Below, piece by piece: positions 1-11,646 of a DNA stretch of 64,000 nucleotides (position 1 is its first letter; the number at the start of each line of letters is the position of its first letter). The DNA is taken from NCBI GenBank assembly GCA_026874595.1, contig CM049319.1, forward strand, positions 60,082,917 through 60,146,916. Direction: 5' to 3'. The notes under the pieces are model-generated. The model was not told the origin of the DNA, made no database searches, and was given only the letters and a program-made list of their open reading frames with translations. Source of the stretch: Sipunculus nudus (taxonomy: Eukaryota > Annelida > Sipuncula > Golfingiida > Sipunculidae). The position numbers were made by a program, and so were the translations under genes.

Positions 1-1440
1 TTTTCTTTCGCCCGCGATAACTCAACAATAACCTACTGCAGCTTTCCCAAATTCACAGGAATGATTGGTATCTATGAGGGCTCCAGACCTATTGAATTAC
101 AAAACTGTCAGAATTCAAATATGGCCACCACAGCTCGATCGCTGATTTTCTTTCGCCCGCGTAACTCAACAATAACCTACTGCAGCTTTCCCAAATTCAC
201 AGGAATGATTGGTACCTATGAGGGCTACAGACCTATTGAATTATAGACCTGTTGGAATTCCAATATGGCTGCCAGAGCCCGATTGCTGATTTTCTTTCGC
301 GCGCGATAACTCATCAACAACCTACTGCAGCTTTCCCAAATTCACAGGAATGATTGGTACCTATGATGGCTACAGACCTATTGAATTACAGACCTGTTGG
401 AATTCCAATATGGCTGCCACAGCCCGATTGCTGATTTTCTTTCGCGCGCGATAACTCATTAACAACCTACTGCAGCTTTCCCAATTTCACAGGGAGTATT
501 GCTACATATGAGGGCTCCAGACCTTTTGAATTACAGACCTGTTGGAATTCCAATATGGCTGCCACAGCCCGATCACTGATTTTCTTTTCCCCGCGATAAC
601 TCAACAACAACCTACTGCAGCTTTCCCAAAATCACAGGAATGATTGGTACCTATGAGGGCTCCAGACCTATTGAATTACAGACCTGCTGGAATTCCAATA
701 TGGCTGCCACTGCCTGAACGCTGATTTTTTTTTCGCTCGCAATATCTTAACAACAACCTACTGCAGCTTTCCCAAATTCACAGAAATGACTGGTACCTAT
801 GAGGGCTCCAGACCTATTGAATTACAGACCTGTTGGAATTCCAACATGGCTTCCACAGCCAGATTGCTGATTTTCTTTCGCGTGCAATAATTCAACAACA
901 ACCTTCTGCAGCTTTCCCAATTTCACAGGGATGATTGGCACCTATGAAGGTTCCAGACCTGTTGAATTACAGACCTGCTGGAATTCCAATATGGCTGCCA
1001 CTGCCTGAACGCTGATTTTCTTTCACGCGCAATAACTTAACAACAACCTACTGCAGCTTTTCCTAATTCACAATGGATTGGTACTTATGAGGGCTCCAGA
1101 CCTATTGAATTACAGACCTGTCAGAATTTCAATATGGCTGCCACAGCCCAATCGCTGTTTTTCTTTCGCGCTCGATAACTCAACAACAACCTACTGCAGC
1201 TTTCCCAAATTCACAGGGATGATTGGTACCTTTGAGGGCTACAGACCTGTTGTAATTCCAATATGGCTGCCACAGCCCGATCGCTGATTTTCTTTCATGC
1301 GCGATAACTCAACTGCAGCCTACTGCAGCTTTCCCATTTTCACAGGGATCATTGGTGACTATGGGGGCTCCAGACCAATTGTATTACAGACTTGCTCAAA
1401 ATTAAATATGGCCAACAGATTACATTCGGTGATTTTCTGT
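1..1440. repeat. Satellite array, ~145-bp monomer, about 10 copies
   Basis: The block TTTTCTTTCG recurs at 1, 146, 290, 435 and 580 and onward, giving a 144-146 bp period. Each monomer also holds a conserved CTACTGCAGCTTTCCCAA stretch, a TGAGGGCTCCAGACC stretch and a GGAATTCCAATATGGC stretch. The copies differ by scattered substitutions and the last one (about 1290-1440) is the most diverged. The array begins before the window. Open frames inside it are by-products of the repeat and not genes. It could be free satellite DNA or the internal array of a larger mobile element whose left end is out of view. Confidence 0.93.
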
Positions 1441-1656
1441 TGCACACATTATTTCAGACATATCTTCTTTAATATTTTTTGATCCGGTCGGATTTTTCCT
1501 CTCATGCATATAAAACCTGTTTTTGTTTGTCATATTTTTCAAATTAACTTAATTTTTTCACCCACATTTAAACTAGTCCTACACTATCAGAAATGCGGGG
1601 CCCTCGGAGGACCATTGTACGACCACATCTAGTTAAAATTGTATTTCTATCAAATA
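1441..1656. other. Unassigned spacer after the satellite
   Basis: AT-rich, non-repetitive sequence between the satellite and a TIR element. No open frame, RNA or repeat was recognised. Confidence 0.5.
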
Positions 1657-2287
1657 TGTCCCACCCGTAACACTTTTTATCCTGACATATGATATGGCCT
1701 TTGATGGTGTCTAGCTATACTTTTACATCATCTGTTCAACCATTTGTCATGCTGTAAAGGTAAGGGAAAGTGAAGCTGACCACTATATAATCACTAACAT
1801 TGTATAAATATACTTTGATGCATCAACTAATTTGCATAAAATTACCTGAACAAGTGTGAATGGAGAGATACTGGTAGCACATGTAACAGATAGTACACAA
1901 AGGATGACCTACTTATAAGGGGCTTTGCCTACCATCCTCTGACCAGGCGAGCAGTAGCCCAGATGTAAACAACAACAATGCAGTCCCTTAAAGTAGGAAT
2001 ATTTAGCTGAACTTATTCTACCTATCAGGTGTCTCATTGCCCCAGGTACATGCTACATGAAAGAAAGTTCCCATCAAGTAAAACATGGGACCAGCAAGGT
2101 GGACCACTGTGTGTTTTATGGATGGGACAGATTATGATGACCTTGTAATATTGATTTATCAATATCTAACCATTGAGGAACGTGGACTGGGAGATTTCTG
2201 GGATAAGTATATCAGATAAGGTACATGTATCAATGATACATAATTAAGATTTCTTGTACAGTAAATTTTTGTGTTACGGGTGGGACA
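1657..2287. mobile_element. 631-bp TIR element (MITE-like) flanked by TA
   Basis: A perfect 17-bp terminal inverted repeat is visible: TGTCCCACCCGTAACAC at 1657-1673 and GTGTTACGGGTGGGACA at 2271-2287. The bases outside both ends are TA (1655-1656 and 2288-2289), as expected for a TA target duplication of the Tc1/mariner superfamily. There is no transposase-sized frame inside, so this is a non-autonomous copy. The superfamily call rests only on the TA flank. Confidence 0.75.
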
Positions 2288-2299
2288 TAAATGTACAGA

Positions 2300-2673
2300 A
2301 ATATCACAATTGGTCAATATTTATTAAGGTCATTGGTCACTGGGCTACTTTGTTGTGTCACCACGATAACTTATGAAGGATTTTGATGAAAGTTTTAAAA
2401 AATCTCATCAGAAATGTTAATCAATAAAATAGTTTGATTTCCAGCAAAATCCATGCATATTTAATGAGGTCAGAGGTCACCAAACTTTGGAATTTTGATG
2501 CACATTGGTGACTTACCAAAGTTCCTATGGATTTTCATGAAACTCATTTTACATACGTACCAATAAAATTAATTCACCTGAATTACCTTATTATCCAAAT
2601 TCATGCATATTTGATACGGTCAGCAGTCACCAGATACATGACAGGCATATTATGCATGTTTGAGGTGCTCTTG
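2300..2673 (+). repeat. Dispersed repeat family A, copy 1
   Basis: Shares long colinear stretches with 6019-6536, 11038-11394, 17600-18920, 34855-35190 and 63607-64000. Diagnostic blocks are AATCCATGCATATTTAATGA, GAGGTCAGAGGTCAC, TGGATTTTCATGAAACTCAT and a shared 3' end GTGCTCTTG followed by T. It has no coding capacity. The constant CTTG|T end resembles the Helitron/Helentron 3' end, but no terminal hairpin or matching 5' end was resolved, so the class stays open. Confidence 0.8.
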
Positions 2674-3625
2674 TTACAATCATCTTCACTTTTGGCAATC
2701 TCTGGTACATCACAGCTACCAGCACATGGAGGCTTAGCAGAGGGAATGCTCCATCCAAGGCACAGAGATATCGCATGATTACTCTGTCTTCCTGGGTCTT
2801 AGCACAGCACATACAGTTGAACTATGATTAAAATTGTGGTGAGATGTTCAGAGGGGTTTTACCATCCAAGGATACTCTCGGACGGCAAACGTTATCATCC
2901 CAATGTAAATTGTGATCTTCCCCAGGATGGCCTTTATTTTGGGACCTGCAGTTGTGATGCAAAATAAGTTACTGGTAGTGCTTCCTTGAGTTCATTTGAA
3001 ATGATACTACTAAAATTTTCTTGTCTGTTTGTTTGTCTAAGAAAAACAAGCGGGCCAAGACAGTAGGCCAGTTTTGTTATCAGGGTCAGTTAGATGCCTT
3101 AACTTACAAACTGAACACTGGCCCTTCCACTTGCCCTCTATTGAATTCCTTGCAGCATCACATCAAAGGTCTGTCATACTACATCACACCGCTCTCTACC
3201 TCACCATTGCTGACCTTCAACTTGGCCCATAACCACAAAGACTTAATTGGTTGTGTATTGACCACCAGACCTTGCTTCCTTACAGGTCTGGTGAGTTTAT
3301 TCAGATACAGGGTCTTGAACAGACTAGTCCATATTCATGAGAAGTGTGTGAAATAAAAAAAAGGCCATAATTATTCAGAAATTTGTTAGTCTTTTGTTTC
3401 GCATTGTTGAAGTGGTGGCAGTTAAATTAACTACCATAGATAGTACTTTTTTCATTTGTGGTAGTTTCAGCCAGGATTGGAAAAAAGTGGTTGGTTTTAT
3501 ATTTCCGATGGTTTCCGTTATCTCAAACATAAAGCCTTTTGAATAATATGCCATATCAACACAGGTATCAAGATATATAGTCATTTGAACTATACCATAT
3601 GCCTAAAGCTTAAAAAAATTAAAAG
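2674..3625. other. Intergenic DNA, no gene recognised
   Basis: The open segments here (for example 3021-3356) have no recognisable domain, no coding-like composition and no convincing splice sites. I regard them as chance frames. Confidence 0.5.
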
Positions 3626-3819
3626 GCTCTTATAAATTTATCATGTCTTTTGTGTTACCTGTAAATCAAATATTTATATTATTAAGGTGAAGCTCTTATA
3701 TATTTATCATGTCCTTTGTGTTACCTGTAAATCAAATATTTATATTATTAAGGTGAAGCTCTCATAAATTTATCATGTCTTTTGTGTTACCTGTAAATCA
3801 AATATTTATATTATTAAGT
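3626..3819. repeat. 66-bp tandem repeat, three copies
   Basis: Copies begin at 3626, 3692 and 3758 with GCTCTTATA or GCTCTCATA, and each contains TTTATCATGTC, TTTGTGTTACCTGTAAATCA and ATATTTATATTATTAAG. They are nearly identical, which points to a recent local duplication. Confidence 0.93.
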
Positions 3820-6018
3820 TATAGATGTTTCATAACATCTGATATAAATGAATGCCCTGTCTTTTTCCTGCTTATGACAAAATAACACGTTTTAATATGT
3901 TCTGTATTGGTTTCTGGATTGTATGACTATGAAAATTGAACCTTGCGAAACACAGGAATATGAAAAATTGAACTTCCTGAATATAAAACCAATTGCAGTA
4001 CTCAATACAAGTTTCTCCAGTCGCATAATTACATCTGCACCATGGATGGTTTTACCTTGATTAAATGCTGAGAAGAAATTAATGCGGGCCACAAGTGTTC
4101 AGTCTCATGATGTTTAAGCATACTTAGTGACTACTGGCTAATCCAAGTTCCATAAAACCTATAGGCATTCATATATGGGATACTTGCTTTGTATTTATTG
4201 TAAATTAAACAGCAAAGCTCAGTCATTCTTACAGAGGGTTCACCATCTGAACTTTTAAATTTGGAATTTTACAAAAATACAAAACATGCTTTATAAATTT
4301 AGATTTTACCTAAATTATTTAAAACCTTCAAGTCAGGCAGAGGGAGCATGCATGGTAGCAGAACAAAGACCCCCAAAATATTTTTCTGGCAGTCCATTAT
4401 ATTCATCTTCAGTAAGCAACAGCCTCAAATCTTATTATAGGAATAAAAAGAGAATACAGGACAGGATTCCTGTAGTTTGCATGTGATTTCTGTTAACCTG
4501 ATCATAAGTAAGTTAAAGTGGCATTCCATACAAAGAGCAAGGCTGTCTGGTTATTATGCATTACTACCTCCAAACTAAATGTAAACCAGTAAGAACACCA
4601 GTCAAGGGTGCAGTGTATGGGAGAGCTGGAACAAGGCCAGGTATTGACATTTATGTCAACAATATATATACACATACTGGAGCCCCAGTTGTGGTCCCCC
4701 AAGGTCTCCATAAAGTCCTGATGCGTTGATAAATCATTTCTCTTCTTAGTATTATGTGGGTCCCAAGTTGTGACTTAATAAAGCCTGGACTGCTTAGTGG
4801 ACTGAGTTGTAGGTAGGTCATGTACAAGAGACCAACATTGCTTTGCAATATCTATCTCTAATATGTATTGGATTTTCATTAATCCATTTTACACTACATG
4901 GTTTGCTTTCTTATTCCCCTTGGTTTCTGCTCTGTAAGTGATTTCATTAAGACATGATTAATACTACTTAGTGCATACAGTATATAATTTTATTGCTTTC
5001 ATTTTTGTTTTTGTTTGCACTTAAACATGTAGTACTAGCCATTAGTACCTTTTACTTTCAGACTAGGTGGGAATGTATACTATTTTTTGCATTGAACAAT
5101 CTGGCCATGATTTTACACCTGTGACAATATGATATATGTATAATATATTAATATCACCTTTTTTTAGTTAACCAAGTTATTTGGATGGTTTGTTATTTGG
5201 TTGGTTGTTTTCTTGGTGGGTTTGTCTGCCAGAAACTTTGATAAAAATGGTTTTGGTAAAATTTTCTCAGAGAACACCCTAGGAATACACACAATACCTT
5301 AACTGTTTTAGGCTAATTGGACCAAGACTTGAAGAAGGCTCAATGGTAATATTTAAATTATCTAATTTATTATTCATATTGCATGATTTACTTACACTTA
5401 AGCTCAAAAGACAGTACCCCCAATATTCCATGTATCCATCCTTAAATAAACAAGCACTAATTTTATAATTTATTCATTTGGATGGAATTATTGGATCATC
5501 AGATTTAATATGATAAAAATAATGATAAAGACTTGCATAGTACATTATTTCAACAGACTCAAACAAAGTTACTGTTGTCAGCAGTAGACCAGTGTAAGAC
5601 CAGTATACAATCAATGTAGTACGTACATAACATATATGGGATTGTATATATATATATAACCCAGACTGTTATGTTTTGTTTAATATACCTTTTCAGTAGT
5701 CTAGTTATAAATATATACTTGGCAGATTTCCAGGGTCTAACCAGAGTTGCTGTGCAGGTATAAATCACTGGTTGCCTGTTTACAATGCAGAGCTTTTCAG
5801 TTGATAAATGAAAGCATATGAGGTTACCTAAATACCTGGGAGTCCATGTATAACATGACCCATGTGGCTGGTATATCAATTAATGTACAGTTTAATAGCT
5901 TCAACTTTCTGTTATCAAGTTTAGAAAAACTGAAATTTAATAGTTTATGATTATTGATTGATATACATTTTTTGAGGAATTGTTTACTATTCTCTCTGTT
6001 AACGTAAATTCACACCCA
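3820..6018. other. Intergenic DNA, no gene recognised
   Basis: AT-rich sequence with a short TA run near 5645-5665. No recognisable protein, RNA or mobile-element end was found on either strand. Confidence 0.5.
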
Positions 6019-6536
6019 TCATATGACAGACCTGTGTATTATGGTATATCCATCCAATCGTCCTTTAATTTTAAGTGTTTCTGCGATAACTTACTGGGGG
6101 TTTGATGGATTTTCACAAAATGCACCACAACTACTTACCAGATTATCTTGCCCAATTTTGAATATGGGAAACATTCGCACATATTTAATATTGTCACTGG
6201 TCACTAGGCTACTTAGTGGTATCGCCTTGATAACTTACGAAGAATATGAAGGATTTTGATTAAACTCTTCAGAAATGAAAATCAGTAAAATATCTCACCT
6301 AAGTTGAATTTCCAGCAAAATCCATGCATATTTATTGAGTTCAGAGGTCATTGCACTTTGGGGGCACTTTGGTGACTTCCCAAAAATCCTATGGATTTTC
6401 ATGAAACTCATTGTACATATTAAGCACTAGAGTTTCTCACCTCAATTATATTATCATCAAAATTCACCAATATTTAATGAGGTCAGAGGTAACCAGATAC
6501 ATGACAGGTGAATTATGCAAGTTTACAGTGCTCCTG
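6019..6536 (+). repeat. Dispersed repeat family A, copy 2
   Basis: The longest clean copy of family A. It begins near a TATTATGGTATATCC motif shared with the copies at about 11050 and 34870, runs through the AATCCATGCATATTTA and GAGGTCAGAGGT blocks, and ends GTGCTCCTG before T. Confidence 0.82.
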
Positions 6537-9500
6537 TTTTCTTTTCGTAAAAGATATATGTCACGTATATATGTTTAAAAACTCTCCTTGCAGTAGTTAT
6601 ACACTGTATTTGTTTGAGATCTCCTTCTCTTTGATAGCTGCTTTATGTAGCGGTTCTGAATCATTTTGTGATCATAGTCTGGTTATGGTTATTCTCTTTG
6701 AATGAGCTGTAAGCAGTTCTTATATGCTTGTCCATGCAGTTATAAATCTATTTGGAAGTTCAGTAAGATGTAGACAGGTAGTTCTGTATGCAACACATCA
6801 AGCCATTCAGTTTATAGGCACAGATGTGTTCTCTGATTGACCAATCATGTCAGGTGTTACTGAGTTGTGTTATCAATGTGTCATATCCCTTATATTTAAT
6901 TTTAACATAATCTTGATTCACCTGGGGGGAGGGGGGGAACCCACAAAACTGTTGTTTAAACTTAAAACACCTTGTGTATCTAAGTAAATTATTTTTGCCA
7001 TTCATTTTGATTTTGCAGTAACATGCATACAAGATGATCAACTTGTAGTCCACAGAGAAGCCTAACATCACAGGCTGCAGGAACCATGGCCTAATGTCAC
7101 TCCATCACTCTAACCTTCAGTGTATATGAATGATCAATACTTTCTTCAGAAATTATTTATACATTGTCATATATAGGGGAGACATACATGATAGTATATA
7201 ACTAGCATATACACTATCAGTCCTTGTCTAGGCTTCAAAGTTAAGTTTTTAGTTTATATTCATGGTATCATTTTGGACAAAATATAGTTCCAGTTATTTA
7301 TTACAGTCATTCACTACCTCCCCCCCCCTACTTCCTTCCAGAATTAAAATAGATCTGCTCAACAAATACTTGGTAAACATTGTGTATATGTTTAGTAGTG
7401 TGCTGCATTCATATCAGGGTCAAGAATTCTTAATTGATTCCAGGTGTAAGCTTATTCATATAATGCTACAATGTAGCCTACATATTTGCTCAAGGCATGA
7501 TGCAGATTGTGATAAATTTAATTATTCTCACAGGCAGGCAAAGAGGAAAGTTTTCAAAATGACAAAACAAAACAATTTTATAGTTTCTAGGTGTAGTTTT
7601 ATTTGACACTCGAATGACCCCGTGATCATGTTGATGTCACCATAACAGAAGTGTTGTGCAGTTGCACATGTTGTATAATCTTTGAATACTTTTTATGTTG
7701 TCTACAGTGGCTTTTGTTAATTGAAATTAACATAAATGGCAGTTATATTACTCATGTCTAATAAAAATATTTTGATTTTTTTGGTCATGTTCCAGGAAAA
7801 TCTCACTTTTCCAATTGTAGATGGTTCAGTATGTGGTTCAGCTGCCAGTATGGAGGCAGCATATAGATCTATTTGATTCTGCAGCTGCAGGGCCTGCAGT
7901 CAGTCATGCCTGGTTGGCTCGGTGGCTTGCTGCTGTTATGTTTTTCATGCTGGCCTGTTTTCAGTTTAATATTGATGAGGAAATGACATGCCAAACTCAC
8001 AGCACAGCACTGGCACTGATTACAGACTTGACTGTGGTCCTGCCATGGATGTATTCATCTCAGGGCTAAATCCAAGTTTAACGTCAACAAGGACTGAACC
8101 ATCTGTCATTCTGATGATGTAGTCGAGGCTTGTAACTGGACCAGCAGTCAGGCATTGAACTCTCAGGATATTGTTCTAAGTGATCAGGGTTCAGTACCCG
8201 ACATTGACTTTATGCATGTGGCTTCATGCCAAAGATCAAAACTGTTTTGCTTTCAATCAAATGTTTTTTTTAACAAAAAAAATATAAATAAAGAATACTG
8301 GGTAAATTCAAATTTATATATGGCACTTCAAGATTTTGAATACTAAAAACTATAAAGTTATTATAAAAATACAAAAATATATAATTAAAAATAAAGTATT
8401 TATTCAGTACTACTTAAGTACTTGATAAATTCAAATTTAACTATGTAAAAAATTACATATTTTCACTATAAATTTTTAATACAAAAATAAGCAAATCTAT
8501 AAATTTAAAAATAAAGTTAAATATAATAAATAAAGAAAATGATAAAGCAAAAGATAAAGTTAAATATAAATTAGATAAGTTTCTTAAAGCATATATAAAA
8601 AAAACTGACAAACTTAAAAAACAACCTTCAAATTAATTTCATAACCTACTCAAGTCTTTGGTCATTTTCTTGAATTTCAGAAAGCACTTAGATGTCCTTA
8701 AATATATATTTAGTTATTTATGCAAGATAGCCATGAGAGCATTTAATAACAGAACTTTCAGTAGGCTAAACATTTTGGGATACAGATGCTCAACCAAGCT
8801 AGTTGGAGGAGTACCATGAAATTCTGACACTAGTAAAGGAATTCCATGTAAAGTTGAATTTATATTTGTATTGTCTTAAGATAAATGTCCTATACATCCA
8901 ACTTGCAGGACGGCAGTGGACATCAGTTTACTAAAAGCTACATTTGTATTTATAGAAAACTGTGGAGTGATAATTCATCATTTCAAATTCATAGGAAAGA
9001 CTTTCTTGTACACTTCTAACATCCTATTTCCCAAACATCTTCTGTCACTCTGCACATGCATTCTGTAACAGATGTAAAAAGTTACTGAGAAATAAATTAC
9101 AATGTCCTATACATGAGACTTAAACAACAATGCTAACTGCATTGACATTGTTTCATTCTTATCCTTTTCTAACAAACTGTTAATCAAACCTTAAATGTGG
9201 GCTCTTAGTCAGGTACTTGATGTAAGCTCATGCTCTCCAAGTGTTGTTATATAATTTATCAATGAACCCCTATCAAATGTACTAATAAAAGTAACAAGCA
9301 ATTTGGTTCTTAAGGCATGGGAGTCTCAGCTACAGGAGATAGCACACTTCCTTGTATGTAAGCAGAGACAAGTCTGACATACAGTGATATATATGACAGG
9401 TATATCTGATGTCGCTGTGATGAGGAGGTCAATGAGGACTGACACAGTATGTCACTAGTCAGCTTGTCATTGGCTATGAGCCAGTATTTATGTATATGTC

Positions 9501-9976
9501 ACCGGTACAGGTAGATATACCTCCCACAGTGTGTACCTGACCTTACCTGTACAGGTGTATTCGTCAACTTTAAACTGTCTATTGTAGATCAATAAGTCAG
9601 TTCCTGACTTGGTCAAAGACTAGATTTTACATGTGATGACAACAGAGTAATACAATTATACATACTCTAATCGTCATTCACTAAATCATTCACAGGGTAT
9701 AGCTGTCTTCATCCCTATTCAATGGACTATGCCATCAAAAAGCCATGGCCCTGCCCTTCTAAATTTAGTAAAGGAATTATTTATAGCACTGAAATATACA
9801 TTATATATTACATGTATGCAGTAATTGCATATTATAACCCTCCTTTTCAAGGCCGGTGGGTGCATTCTGAATATTTAATATGTATATATATGTATATCAT
9901 AAAATATATGAAAAAAACTTCCTAAGTCCGTTGTGTTGAGCTACAGTATAGTTCAATGCTTCATATATACAACTTT
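6537..9976. other. Intergenic DNA, no gene recognised
   Basis: Mostly AT-rich sequence, with a very A/T-dense stretch at about 8260-8640. A GGTTCAGTACCCGA motif near 8190 resembles a pol III B box, but no A box or tail was found. No coding region is supported. Confidence 0.5.
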
Positions 9977-10948
9977 TAGCCCTCAGCCTTAGAGGCTGAA
10001 GGGCAATTGTCACCACCCAAGCTCTCTGTCCGTCCAGTGTGTGTTAACATTTACCTAGTGAGCTGTATATCTCAAAGAGGATTGACCGTAGGAATTTTAT
10101 TTGTTTGAAGCTGATGTATAACAAAATCTTAGTCAAGTTTGAAGATGGGTGACCTTGACTTATTTTATGTGTTTTAGAGTGAGTTATAGAAAAAAACTGG
10201 TGTTTGTTAACATTTATATTGTGAGCGGGATATCTTGAGAAGAATTTTCAGTAGGAATTTTATTGCTTCAGTGCTGATGTATATTAACAAAATCTCGGTC
10301 AAGTCAAAGGATGGGTGACCCTGCCTTTTTTTTAAGTTTTAGAGCAAATTATAGAAAAAACTTTAGAACTTTATTTCTTAGGAACAACTGGATGGATTGT
10401 TTTAAAACATGCTATGACTATTGGCACTGATGGTCTGTAACTGCTGTATGAGTTTTGGGGCAACACCTCCAATTCCTGATTTTAAAAGAATTTTTATCAG
10501 ATTTTTTCAATTTTGTCCTTGTGAGCGGGATATCTCCAAAAGTATTCAGACCAGGAATTTCTTTACTTCAGTGCTGATACTTATCAACAAAATCTTGGCC
10601 AAGTTTGAAGATGGATGACCTTAACCTACTTCTCAAGGTCACAGAGCTTATAATAGAAAAAACTAAGGAGATAATTTTCTTTATGAACCACTGGATGGAT
10701 TGTTTTGGAATGAGGAAAAGTCATTGGCCTTGATGATCTATTTAAGTGCTGCATGACTTACTAAGACTAGGGCCAGACCTACAAAGTTACTACATGCCTA
10801 TCTTGTTCCAATTCACATATAGAACAAGAGACATGTACAGATATACATCCACGTGAGAACAAATATTATATGAATACTTGTTACTGTGACCACCCATAAA
10901 TACTGCTCTTTTGGCTGAGGACTTTTGTCAGCTTTTGCTGTATTCTAG
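9977..10948 (+). mobile_element. Helentron-like non-autonomous element, family B, copy 1
   Basis: Begins TAGCCCTCAGCC and ends with a subterminal GGCTGAGGA, a small hairpin CAGC-TTTT-GCTG and TATTCTAG followed by T. The second copy at 35928-36955 has the same ends. The interior is a tandem of ~300-bp units, each with GTGAGCGGGATATCT, a GGTGACC block and AATTTCTGATTTT-like sequence. The arrangement (5' terminal repeat, inverted repeat set inside a 3' hairpin, CTAG|T) matches the Helentron/HINE class as I know it. No Rep or helicase coding is present. Confidence 0.75.
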
Positions 10949-11037
10949 TTTAACTTTGGATAAATCTATATTTGTTAAATAAAAACAAACCATTTAAAAA
11001 ATTTCTGGTGACAACAGTTGTTCCATGCCTGTCCATG

Positions 11038-11394
11038 TGGGAATGAATTATGGTGTATCCATTGTCTGTCTGTCTGTCCATTAACTTTTAGTGTTGCCAC
11101 AATAAAAAAACCAGGTCTTCGATGGATTTTGATCAAAACTAACCATAACTACTCATCAACAGATTATCTAGCCTGAGTTAGAATACAGGAAAACCAACAT
11201 ACATTTAATGAGGTTATTAGTCATGAGGCTACTTTGTAGTGTTGCCACAATAACTTACCAGGTATATAATAGATTTTGATGAACCTTAACAGCAATATAT
11301 TTACCAATATGATTTCTCATCTGATTTGCATTCTCTGCAAAACACACATGTAAATTTGATTACATCAGACATACGGCCATTTGCAGTGCTCTTG
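11038..11394 (+). repeat. Dispersed repeat family A, copy 3
   Basis: Starts with TTATGGTGTATCCATTGTCT and a short TCTG run, continues with the ATAACTTACCAGG-type blocks, and ends GTGCTCTTG before T. It is shortened internally relative to copy 2. Confidence 0.78.
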
Positions 11395-11555
11395 TTTATA
11401 TTGTGTCGAAGTACTATAATAATATATGAATGTTCAGTATTAGGATGAGTTGTTGACAACCAGAAAAAAAGGTAGATATCATCTGAGGACAGCCATTTTT
11501 AGTCATCACATATCATTTGGTTTACATTTGGTCAGCCAGTTAGAGTCAGAAGGGT

Positions 11556-11644
<89 letters not shown>
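11556..11644. repeat. TA dinucleotide microsatellite
   Basis: A long (TA)n run interrupted once by TGTATA near 11601. It produces an artificial Ile-Tyr open frame. Confidence 0.95.

Positions 11645-11646
<2 letters not shown>

Noticed and set aside
3021-3356. 111-residue open frame in the intergenic region
   Set aside because: No domain, no plausible splice or promoter context, and ordinary AT-rich composition; treated as chance.
8100-8230. Possible tRNA-derived SINE (GGTTCAGTACCCGA like a B box)
   Set aside because: No A box at the expected distance, no tail and no second copy seen in the window.
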